A stretch of DNA of 64,000 nucleotides from Ignavibacteria bacterium (lineage in GTDB: Bacteria > Bacteroidota > Ignavibacteria > Kapaibacteriales > UBA2268): NCBI GenBank assembly GCA_026417135.1, contig JAOADV010000003.1, positions 52,255 through 116,254 on the forward strand. The letters run 5' to 3'. Below the pieces are notes generated by a model. It saw nothing but the letters and a program-made list of their open reading frames with translations. It ran no database searches and was not told where the DNA came from. A program made the translations under genes and the position numbers. Of this stretch, positions 46,247 through 54,278 are shown piece by piece. Within the stretch, counting starts at the first letter, position 1, and each line of letters opens with the position of its first letter.

Positions 46247-46495
46247 CTAAGTTTTTCGTCCACCATTCTTCTTCGATTTTAAGTATTTTTCATACTCTAA
46301 ACTATACCGCAATCGACTATCCAACTTGCTAAGAGTTTGATAAGCTTCGTTAATATCATAAAACATCTCAGAATTAAATTGGCTACAATTTGCTTTATCG
46401 GGGTGATAAAGCTTGGCAAGTCGGTAAAAGGCTTGCTTAATTTCCTCTTGAGTTGCAGTTCTTTTAATTCCAAGAATTTTATAATAATCTTTCAT
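46247..46495 (-). CDS. J-domain protein (minimal DnaJ-like)
   Basis: An 82-residue protein consisting of just a J-domain: DYYKILGIKRTATQEEIKQAF, the Hsp70-activating HPD in LYHPDK, and helices III-IV ending INEAYQTLSKLDSRLRY. It has no Gly/Phe or zinc region, so it should stimulate DnaK ATPase without binding substrate itself. It lies downstream of flhA on the same strand (61-base gap) and may be part of that operon. Confidence 0.88.
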   Translation of the reverse strand: MKDYYKILGIKRTATQEEIKQAFYRLAKLYHPDKANCSQFNSEMFYDINEAYQTLSKLDSRLRYSLEYEKYLKSKKNGGRKT

Positions 46496-46556
46496 AAACG
46501 GTTAATATTTCACTTTCACAAAGTTCGGATATTCAATCATTCAAAAAAATAAGTAG

Positions 46557-48674
46557 TTATACTGATACTGTTGCAACTAAATCAATTTCAGTATCGGGCG
46601 GTAACTCGGTGTAACTTATGACACTAACATTTGGAAATTGCGAGCGTATCATCCTATAAAAATACGGTCTTATTTGTGCCGAACAAATAACAATAGGTGC
46701 ATAACCCATAAGACTCAATTCTTCAATAGCATTCGACAATGAATCTTGAATGGATTTAATAGTTTCTGCCGACAAACCAAGAGTGTCGATGGTTCCAGCT
46801 TGAGTGCTCGATTGCAAGACATTCGAAATCATCTGTTCAAGGTCGGGACTGAGAGAAACAGCGTGAATAACACCGCTTTGGTCTTGGTACAATTTCCTTA
46901 TAGTTTCAGATAAATTATGTCGAACATATTCAGTCAAAACATCTACATTCTTAGTAACTTTATAATATTCCAACAAAGATTCTAAAATAACTGGCAAATC
47001 TTTTATTGGAATTCCTTCTCTTAACAAATTTTGTAGGACTCTTTGTATAATTGAAAGTGGAAGAGTTTCTGGGGTAATTTCTTCTACTAATGCTGGATAG
47101 TCTTGTTGCAAATTTTCAATCAATCTTTTAACATCCTGGCGTGTCAATAACTTATGAGCATTTCTTTTAAGAACTTCCGTTAAGTGTGTAATCAAAACTG
47201 TGGTAGCTTCGACAACTGGGAAACCACGCAATTCAGCATTTTCACGTTCAGCATAAGAAATCCAGGTAGCTGGCAAACCAAAAACTGGCTCTATAACTTT
47301 AATACCAGGCAATTCTCCTTCTCCCGTACCTGGATTTAAAGCCAAAAGCATACCAGGTTGCAAAGAATTTCTTGCAACCTCTATCCCACGAATTCTTATT
47401 AAATATTCTTCTGGTTCGAGTTGTAAATTATCTCTTACCCGAACTGGTGGAAGGATTATCCCTAATTCCAAAGCAAGCTGTTTTCTTACATTTGTTATTC
47501 TTTTAAAAACATCGCCACCTTGGGTTTCATCTACTAAAGGTATCAAATTATAACCTAATTCCAGCTCAACGGGGTCAACTTTCAGTAATTCTTCAACTGG
47601 GGCTTCTTCTGGCTTTGGAACGACTTCTACTTGAACCATTTCCTTGCGAATTCTTTCTTCTTCTTGCAATCTAAATTGCCGAAATCTTAAATATGCCAAA
47701 ACCCCAGTAATAATACTCAAAACCATAAATGGCAAAGTCGGGAATCCAGGTATCAAAGCTAAAATCAGCATTGCAAAAGAAGCAAGATACATTGCCGTAG
47801 GTTTACCAGTAATTTGCGATTCGAGTTCTATGTCTAATTTATCGGAAGAAGCAGAGCGAGTTACAACAAATCCAGCAGCTACGGAAATCAGAAGCGATGG
47901 AATTTGAGTTACTAATCCATCCCCAATTGTCAAAATTGTATAAGTCGAAAGGGCATCGCCTATCGACATACCCCTTTGTGCAATTCCAATAGCAAACCCA
48001 CCTATGATATTTACAAGTGTTATGACAATCCCAGCAATTGCATCTCCGCGAATAAATTTCGCCGCACCATCCATAGCACCGTAGAAATCTGCCTCTTTCG
48101 ATAAATTTTGCCTTCGGATTCTTGCTTCTGCTTCGTCAATATACCCTGCATTCAAGTCAGCATCTATACTCATTTGTTTACCTGGCAAAGCATCCAACGT
48201 AAAACGTGCAGCTACTTCAGCAATTCGAGACGAACCTTTTATGATGACTATGAAGTTTATGACCATCAAAATTATAAAGATTATCAACCCAACCACATAA
48301 TTCCCACGAATTACAAAAGTTCCAAATGACAATATAATCTCGCCAGCATAGGCCTCCGTTAGTATCAGCCTTGTTGTAGCGACATTTAAGCCTAATCGGA
48401 ACATTGTCGTAACTAACAATACGGTAGGAAATGCTGAAAATTCCAATGGGTTTCGCAGATATAAAGAGACTAAAAGTATCAAAACGGCAAGTGATAAATT
48501 CATCGCCAAAAGTAAATCAATTAGAAGTGGAGGAATAGGAATAACAAGCAAACCTATGATAAGCAAAATTCCTAATGCTAACAGGATGTCCTTATTATGA
48601 AGTAAATATAACAGTCCCTTCCCAAGGAAATTTCTACCTAAATTTCTTTGAATGTATTCTTCTATTTTTCCCAT
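46557..48674 (-). CDS. flhA: Flagellar export gate protein FlhA
   Basis: A 705-residue inner-membrane export protein. The N-terminal half has eight membrane helices with the conserved LLVTTMFRLGLNVATTRLIL and the FHIPEP-type cytoplasmic loop DALPGKQMSIDADLNAG; the C-terminal half is the cytoplasmic platform (from about 350) binding export substrates and chaperones. It is the last export gene of the fliP-fliQ-fliR-flhB-flhA run, 12 bases after flhB. Confidence 0.96.
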   Translation of the reverse strand: MGKIEEYIQRNLGRNFLGKGLLYLLHNKDILLALGILLIIGLLVIPIPPLLIDLLLAMNLSLAVLILLVSLYLRNPLEFSAFPTVLLVTTMFRLGLNVATTRLILTEAYAGEIILSFGTFVIRGNYVVGLIIFIILMVINFIVIIKGSSRIAEVAARFTLDALPGKQMSIDADLNAGYIDEAEARIRRQNLSKEADFYGAMDGAAKFIRGDAIAGIVITLVNIIGGFAIGIAQRGMSIGDALSTYTILTIGDGLVTQIPSLLISVAAGFVVTRSASSDKLDIELESQITGKPTAMYLASFAMLILALIPGFPTLPFMVLSIITGVLAYLRFRQFRLQEEERIRKEMVQVEVVPKPEEAPVEELLKVDPVELELGYNLIPLVDETQGGDVFKRITNVRKQLALELGIILPPVRVRDNLQLEPEEYLIRIRGIEVARNSLQPGMLLALNPGTGEGELPGIKVIEPVFGLPATWISYAERENAELRGFPVVEATTVLITHLTEVLKRNAHKLLTRQDVKRLIENLQQDYPALVEEITPETLPLSIIQRVLQNLLREGIPIKDLPVILESLLEYYKVTKNVDVLTEYVRHNLSETIRKLYQDQSGVIHAVSLSPDLEQMISNVLQSSTQAGTIDTLGLSAETIKSIQDSLSNAIEELSLMGYAPIVICSAQIRPYFYRMIRSQFPNVSVISYTELPPDTEIDLVATVSV

Positions 48675-48686
48675 ATTTATGCCTCG

Positions 48687-49772
48687 TTAATTTCTTTTCT
48701 GTTTTACATAATAAATGTAAGCAAGAACTTGTGCTACCGCTTTAAAAAGGAACTCTGGAATTTGTTCTTCGATTTCGACAGAATAATATAAAGCTTGTGC
48801 AAGCGGTGGTTCTTCTACAACTGGAACATTATATTCTTCTGCAAGTTCCCTTATCTTGAGAGCCATAAAGTCGACCCCTTTTGCTACTACAACCGGAGCA
48901 TTCATTTTATATGGTTTATATTCAAGAGCTACTGCAAAGTGTGTCGGATTGGTGATAACAACATCCGCCCTTTTTTGAATGTTTTTTTGAATTATTTTTC
49001 TTAATCTCTGTCGCATCAAACCTCGAATTCTGGACCGAACCATAGGGTCGCCTTCAGACTGACGACCTTCTTCCTTTACTTCTTCCTTGGTCATCTTTAA
49101 GTCTTCTTTGTATCGGTACTTTTGATAAATTCTATCTATTACGGCAATTATAACATAAATGGCTCCTACCTTTAGAATTAATTCCAAAGTTGCTTTAAAC
49201 ATCAGCGATGGAATTTCCCAGACTGGTTTTTGAACAAGAGAAATATCCGAAACTATATACTTTTCCAAAACTGAATATACAACCCATCCGAGCACAGCCA
49301 ATTTCAAAAAACTTTTTAGAAGCTCAAAATATGCCCGACCAGAAAACAAAATTCTCTTTAACCCAGATAGGGGATTAAATACCGTTTTTAAATTTAACCC
49401 TTTAGTGAACTTTTTTGTAGCAAGGTGGAATCCAACCTGGCTAATTTCGGATATTAGAATTAAAATGTAAATCAAACCAGCAATAGGAAGAACAACTTGT
49501 GCAAGGAAAAGCGAAAGGTTCAGAAAAAGGCGAGAAACTTCCTGTGAGGTAATGGTGATATTAAACGAGTCAACTAAGCTTAAATGAAAAAAATCCCGTA
49601 TCTGTTTGGTAAGGATATCAACGTAAAGTAAGGTTGCAAGACCACCCAAAATTATCATTACTGCTGTGGTTAAATCTATACTTTTTGCAACTTGTCCTCT
49701 TTGTCGAGCTTCTGAAATTCGACGCGCTGATGCTGGTTCGGTTTTCTCTCTTCCTTCTGGTGTTTCAGCCAT
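48687..49772 (-). CDS. flhB: Flagellar export switch protein FlhB
   Basis: A 361-residue export component that switches substrate specificity after hook completion. The N-terminus has the typical EKTEPASARRISEARQRGQV; four membrane helices follow, and the cytoplasmic domain has the autocleavage motif NPTH in VITNPTHFAVALEY near residue 270. Gene order and 3-base gap to fliR support a polycistronic unit. Confidence 0.96.
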   Translation of the reverse strand: MAETPEGREKTEPASARRISEARQRGQVAKSIDLTTAVMIILGGLATLLYVDILTKQIRDFFHLSLVDSFNITITSQEVSRLFLNLSLFLAQVVLPIAGLIYILILISEISQVGFHLATKKFTKGLNLKTVFNPLSGLKRILFSGRAYFELLKSFLKLAVLGWVVYSVLEKYIVSDISLVQKPVWEIPSLMFKATLELILKVGAIYVIIAVIDRIYQKYRYKEDLKMTKEEVKEEGRQSEGDPMVRSRIRGLMRQRLRKIIQKNIQKRADVVITNPTHFAVALEYKPYKMNAPVVVAKGVDFMALKIRELAEEYNVPVVEEPPLAQALYYSVEIEEQIPEFLFKAVAQVLAYIYYVKQKRN

Positions 49773-49775
49773 TTG

Positions 49776-50564
49776 TCAACTCGAAATTGTCTGCAATAGA
49801 AGTAAAGTTTCGCGTTGGAAAATGAGCAAAAATTCTTTACTTGCAAAGACAAAAAAAGAAACGGCAACGAAAAAAATTATCAACGAAAGTAGTATTTTTA
49901 ACGGAAAACTTATGATAAAAATATTCGTTTGCGGGGCCATACGCGCAAGCATTGCAAGACTGATATTGATAAGAAACACAGCAACCACAATTGGGGCAGA
50001 AATTTTTAAGGCAATTATCGTTACAGAAGTAATAAATTTTCCAATGCCAGTCATTGTTAACTCGGTTAAAAAGCCTCCACCAATAGGAACAAATACATAG
50101 CTATAGTACAAAGCTTCGAAAATATGGTGATGTCCATTTAAAAAGAGAAATAACATCAAAATCATTAACTCCAAAAGTTGTCCGAACAACGAAGGCGAGC
50201 CTTCTTGCAAACCAAGTAACATTGCCGCTTGGAAACCAAGTTCAAAATCAATTATTCCGCCGGCGTATCGTGCTCCCCAGAAAACAAGATTGAATATAAA
50301 TCCAATAAATAAGCCAACGATAAGCTCCCTGTTGATTAAAAAAATTAAAGATAATGGCTCGAACTCGAAATCTGCGGACAAATTCAATGTAGAAGCAAGC
50401 ATAAAAGAAATAACCAAAGCAAAAAAAATCTTCACTTGAATGGGTATTACTTGCATCCTAAACATAGGTGCAAGCAAAAAAATTCCAGAAATTCTAATAA
50501 ACACAATTAATGTGATTATAAGCTTTTCAATATATTTTTCGAGTACCGACTCGATTAGAATCAT
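49776..50564 (-). CDS. fliR: Flagellar export gate protein FliR
   Basis: A 262-residue protein with several membrane helices (PMFRMQVIPIQVKIFFAL, LIVGLFIGFIFNLVFWGARYAGGIIDFELGF). The last phrase is a strong FliR marker. It forms the export gate with FliP and FliQ in a helical assembly. It follows fliQ by 3 bases. Confidence 0.94.
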   Translation of the reverse strand: MILIESVLEKYIEKLIITLIVFIRISGIFLLAPMFRMQVIPIQVKIFFALVISFMLASTLNLSADFEFEPLSLIFLINRELIVGLFIGFIFNLVFWGARYAGGIIDFELGFQAAMLLGLQEGSPSLFGQLLELMILMLFLFLNGHHHIFEALYYSYVFVPIGGGFLTELTMTGIGKFITSVTIIALKISAPIVVAVFLINISLAMLARMAPQTNIFIISFPLKILLSLIIFFVAVSFFVFASKEFLLIFQRETLLLLQTISS

Positions 50565-50567
50565 TTC

Positions 50568-50834
50568 TTACTTAATTAATGTAATCATATTAAAAATTTG
50601 AATAGTAAAAGTTTTAATTCTTTCAATTATAAAAGGAACTAAAAGCACAATAGTTACAAAGACAGCAATAATTTTGGGCACAAAGGTTAAGGTTTGTTCT
50701 GTAATAGTTGTTGCTGCTTGAAATATTGAAATTAAAAGCCCGACGACAAGAGAAACCAAAAGTATTGGTCCACTAATAAGCAAAACATAATAAAATGAAT
50801 CCCGAACAATATCGAGAACCATTTGGTCTGTCAT
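50568..50834 (-). CDS. fliQ: Flagellar export gate protein FliQ
   Basis: An 88-residue protein with two membrane helices and the family segment GPILLVSLVVGLLISIFQAATTITEQTLTFVPK, split here by position: LVVGLLISIFQAAT lies near residues 25-38. It is a gate component placed between fliP and fliR in the standard order. Confidence 0.95.
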   Translation of the reverse strand: MTDQMVLDIVRDSFYYVLLISGPILLVSLVVGLLISIFQAATTITEQTLTFVPKIIAVFVTIVLLVPFIIERIKTFTIQIFNMITLIK

Positions 50835-50843
50835 ATATTACCT

Positions 50844-51611
50844 TTATTGAACAATTAATCCCTTTAAAAGCGAATCAATAACTAAATACCAACCATCAAC
50901 CAAAACAAATAACAAAATTTTAAGAGGCAAAGAAACAAGTTGGGGTGGCAACAAGAACATACCAAGCGACATTAAGATGCTGGCTATAATCATATCCAAA
51001 ACCAAAAAAGGTATAAAAAGCAGAAAACCAATTTGAAATGCAATTCGCAGTTCACTCAAAGCATAAGCTGGAATAATAGTCCAAAGCGAAAGGTCTTCGG
51101 GACGATTGGGTTTTTCTTGACCAGAAAGTTTAACAAAGAGAGCAAGGTCTTCCTCTCTTGTAAACTTTAACATAAATTCGCGAAACGGTTGAACCAAGTT
51201 TTCCAATGCTTGTGCTTGAGTTATTTCATCACGAAGATATGGCTGCAAACCTTCGTTATTTGCTCTATTAATAACTGGTTGCATTACAAAAAATGTCAAG
51301 AAAAGGGATAAACTTATTAACAATTGGTTTGGTGGCTGCATTTGGGTTCCAAGTGCTTGCCGTAAAAAGTGCAGAACAACAATAATCCTTGTGAAACAAG
51401 TCATCATTATAAAAAGGGAAGGTGCAAGAGTTAGCACAGTTAACACAAGGAGAATTTGTAACCCAACGGACAAGTCTCCTTTATCCCCCTTATTTCCTAT
51501 TGTAATAGTTATTGGAGGCGTCTGCGGTGGATTCGGAGCTGGCGGCTGTCCAAAAAGATTTACATAACAACACAACAGCAACAAAGCAACGACTTTGTAC
51601 TTCTTTAGCAT
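50844..51611 (-). CDS. fliP: Flagellar export gate protein FliP
   Basis: A 255-residue gate protein made with a cleavable signal peptide (ending LFGQ). Four membrane helices and the family features LTLAPSLFIMMTCFTRIIVVLHFLR, ALGTQMQPPNQ, FLLFIPFLVLDMIIAS and SLGMFLLPP are present. It is first in the export operon. A TACTTTTG -7-like box on the minus strand (51740-51747) with TTTG 15 bases further upstream may be its promoter, though the spacing is short. Confidence 0.96.
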   Translation of the reverse strand: MLKKYKVVALLLLCCYVNLFGQPPAPNPPQTPPITITIGNKGDKGDLSVGLQILLVLTVLTLAPSLFIMMTCFTRIIVVLHFLRQALGTQMQPPNQLLISLSLFLTFFVMQPVINRANNEGLQPYLRDEITQAQALENLVQPFREFMLKFTREEDLALFVKLSGQEKPNRPEDLSLWTIIPAYALSELRIAFQIGFLLFIPFLVLDMIIASILMSLGMFLLPPQLVSLPLKILLFVLVDGWYLVIDSLLKGLIVQ

Positions 51612-51777
51612 AATTTATTGATAAATAAAAGAGAAGAATTCAAACTTTATACCAACGAATTGAGTGAATTTAATACATTGAAAATCAATTACTTATCTAA
51701 ATTGAAAAAGGTCGGCAGTCCCAATAGGTCAAAAGTCAACAAAAGTAATGTTCAACTTAAATCAAATGGTTAAAAAT

Positions 51778-52482
51778 TTACATTTGAAGGTAATGATTGA
51801 TTAAATACAACAAACAAACTGCGGCTGTTTCGGAGCGTAGTTTATAGTTGCCAAGTTTAACTATTTCAACATTTTTCTTCTTTTTGAACTTAGCCAGTTC
51901 CTTTTCAGTAAATCCACCTTCTGGACCAACAACCAAAAGTATCTTTTTTATCTCGGAATTAAAAGGTTCGAACCTTTTACCAGTAAAGTCGGAAACAAGA
52001 ACTAAATCGTAATCCTTTAGTAAATCGTATAGGGCATCAAAACTCAAAGGGTCTAAGATTTCTGGAATACGGCTCCTACCAGTTTGCTTTATTGCCGAAA
52101 TTCCTTTCTTAAAAAGCCTACTTTTATCAAAAGAATTTCTGAGTGTATATTTTGTAATTAACGGTAAAAAATTAGAAATTCGCAACTCGACACTCTTTTC
52201 GAAAGCATATTCCAATCGCTCTTTACTATCCAAAATTCCTAATGCTAAGTCGACGACCCAATCACTTTCTCCAAGGTTCTCAACATAGTGATTTATTTCT
52301 ATTAAAGCTTCCTTTCCAGATATTTCTTTTACAAAGCCAATACCAGCAAGACCGTTCCCATCGACAATTGCAACAAGTTCGGACTTTCCAACTCTAAGTG
52401 CTCGAAAATGTTTAAATTCCTCACCAGAAATGCGAATAATAAAAGAGCTTCTATTTAAGCTTTCACAATAGAAAAAATGCAT
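51778..52482 (-). CDS. rsmE: 16S rRNA m3U1498 methyltransferase RsmE
   Basis: A 234-residue SPOUT-class methyltransferase that modifies U1498 in 16S rRNA. The N-terminal PUA-like domain has FKHFRALRVGKSE, and the C-terminal knot carries VGPEGGFTEKE and LRSETAAVCLL for S-adenosylmethionine binding. Its start overlaps the stop of the GWxTD gene by one base (TAATG). Confidence 0.93.
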   Translation of the reverse strand: MHFFYCESLNRSSFIIRISGEEFKHFRALRVGKSELVAIVDGNGLAGIGFVKEISGKEALIEINHYVENLGESDWVVDLALGILDSKERLEYAFEKSVELRISNFLPLITKYTLRNSFDKSRLFKKGISAIKQTGRSRIPEILDPLSFDALYDLLKDYDLVLVSDFTGKRFEPFNSEIKKILLVVGPEGGFTEKELAKFKKKKNVEIVKLGNYKLRSETAAVCLLYLINHYLQM

Positions 52483-53825
52483 TACAAATCGACAATCTTA
52501 TCCAAAATGTATTTCGACTCCCGAAAAACGAAAATGAACTTTTGTTTTAAACGATAATAAACCCAAACCTCTTCGATTCTTCCATCTTTTTCAACTTTTC
52601 TATCCACGAAAGAAGGCTTTCCATAAAGTATATATATTTTGCCCCGTGAGGTTTTTGCACCGTCTTTCTCGTCGATTGTTTTAAAATTAAAATAAGCAAA
52701 ATCCGCACGACTATAAAATTCTTCCATTGCTTCGTTAAAAATCGTCGTTGTGTCCACATCAAATTTCTTCCAAACATCGAAAAAAGCACTCCACAAATCC
52801 TCTTCTTTTTTGTCCAAAAGGTCATTGAAAACATCATCTGTTACGATGTAATGCATTAAATCTATTGCATAACGTACGTTTCGCAGTGTTAAGGGTAGAT
52901 TTTCCCAAAAAATTCTGAAATTATATTTGGCAACTTCCACTTTCGGACTTTCAACGAAGAGCTCCATTTGATAGTTTTGTAAATAAGCTATGTTTTCGGG
53001 GATTTCAATAATGTATGTGTTAACTTTAGAAGAGCCTGCGGAAAAATCTTCTTCGGTGAAATTTAACATAACTTGGTCAGAAACAACATTTAAAGTAAAA
53101 TATCTACTCGAAACAAATTTTGCAGTTCCTTCGTACGAGACATTCTTTTTCCAAGTCATATTTCTTGTTTTTTCGTCGACTGATTTAATTTTAAAATGCA
53201 GTTTTCCCAAAGGATTTTCCGCACGAATGGGTATCAAAATTGTTTTATTTTTCTTTGTAAAATCTAATTGATTAGTCGATAGCGAAAGACTAAACTTTAA
53301 ATCTTCGTCCAACTTCGATGAATAAATTGGAGACCCAATCACAATACCATCAAAAATAGTAGGATTAACTTCTACTTTACGAGAAACTATTTTCACTCTC
53401 CCTTTGTCGAAAAGATTCAACTCGAGACTTAACTTTTTCGAAGGCATACGAAAAAAGAAAAAATTTGCAGCAAATTCGATAGACTTGAAATCTTGGTCTA
53501 TCAAATTAGTTTTGAAAGTGTCAAGTCGAGTAATTGTTTTCCTAATTAAGCCAAAAGTATCTCGAACAATTAATTCAACCATAGCAACAGCGGTTAAAGC
53601 ATCGACAAAATCGCCTCTATTTTTTTCGAAAGTTAAGTGATTTAACGAGAATCTATAAGTAAGGAAGATATCGAGAGAATCACTACCTTCGGTAGGTATA
53701 TATATGGGCTGTAGAGTAAATAACTTCCGATAATCATTATAGTAATGTTGCTCAAAATTGTCTTGACAAATTGAAGCGAATTTAAAAACAACTAATAAAG
53801 CCACAAAAACAACAAAGACTTTCAT
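52482..53825 (-). CDS. GWxTD domain secreted protein
   Basis: A 447-residue exported protein with an N-terminal signal peptide (MKVFVVFVALLVVFKFASIC). The N-terminal two thirds are beta-rich. The C-terminal third matches the GWxTD domain, marked by FFDVWKKFD, the FYSRADFAYFNF segment, GKIYILYGKPSFVD and EVWVYY. These proteins are common in FCB-group genomes, with no settled function. It is placed between ruvX and rsmE in a compact run with a 6-base gap to ruvX, so it is co-transcribed. Confidence 0.82.
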   Translation of the reverse strand: MKVFVVFVALLVVFKFASICQDNFEQHYYNDYRKLFTLQPIYIPTEGSDSLDIFLTYRFSLNHLTFEKNRGDFVDALTAVAMVELIVRDTFGLIRKTITRLDTFKTNLIDQDFKSIEFAANFFFFRMPSKKLSLELNLFDKGRVKIVSRKVEVNPTIFDGIVIGSPIYSSKLDEDLKFSLSLSTNQLDFTKKNKTILIPIRAENPLGKLHFKIKSVDEKTRNMTWKKNVSYEGTAKFVSSRYFTLNVVSDQVMLNFTEEDFSAGSSKVNTYIIEIPENIAYLQNYQMELFVESPKVEVAKYNFRIFWENLPLTLRNVRYAIDLMHYIVTDDVFNDLLDKKEEDLWSAFFDVWKKFDVDTTTIFNEAMEEFYSRADFAYFNFKTIDEKDGAKTSRGKIYILYGKPSFVDRKVEKDGRIEEVWVYYRLKQKFIFVFRESKYILDKIVDL

Positions 53826-53831
53826 AAATAC

Positions 53832-54275
53832 CTACAATCCATTGTCTTTAATGAAATCATTTAAAATTATACAAGCCGAAATTAAATCTTTGCTTTCCTT
53901 TTTCATCCTTTCCAACTTACTTTTACCCAAATCTATCATAAGTTTTGTCGCACGCTTAGTAGAAAACGATTCATCCATTTGAAAAATTGGAAGATTAACC
54001 CGACAACTTAACTCAGCGATAAAAGAATTAATTGCAACCAAAACATCTGTAACTTTGTCGTCATCTCTAACTGGTAAACCAACAACCAGAGCAGAAATTC
54101 GCTCCTTTTTTAAAAATGAAACAAATTCATCCCAAAAATCTGGGTCATCGTAATAAAAAACCTTTTTGGGATTTATTGAAATATGTAATTCATCGCAAAC
54201 AGCAACCCCAATTCTTTTCAAGCCAAAATCGATACCAGCAATTCTTTTACCACTAAGCAGTTCTTTTAAATTCAT
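53832..54275 (-). CDS. ruvX: RuvX/YqgF, pre-16S rRNA nuclease / Holliday junction resolvase-like
   Basis: A 147-residue RNase-H-fold nuclease. Motif I is GIDFGLKRIGVAV, motif II is LVVGLPVRDD, a central MDESFSTKRATK and a C-terminal Asp in ACIILNDF complete the site. In E. coli the homolog trims 16S rRNA; a resolvase role was proposed earlier. It follows the histidine kinase by 3 bases. Confidence 0.93.
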   Translation of the reverse strand: MNLKELLSGKRIAGIDFGLKRIGVAVCDELHISINPKKVFYYDDPDFWDEFVSFLKKERISALVVGLPVRDDDKVTDVLVAINSFIAELSCRVNLPIFQMDESFSTKRATKLMIDLGKSKLERMKKESKDLISACIILNDFIKDNGL

Positions 54276-54278
54276 AAA

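Noticed and set aside
51612-51777. Sigma-54 (-24/-12) or sigma-28 promoter before fliP
   Set aside because: No GGCAC-N5-TTGC or GCCGATAA-like element was found on the minus strand; only a weakly spaced Bacteroidota-type box.
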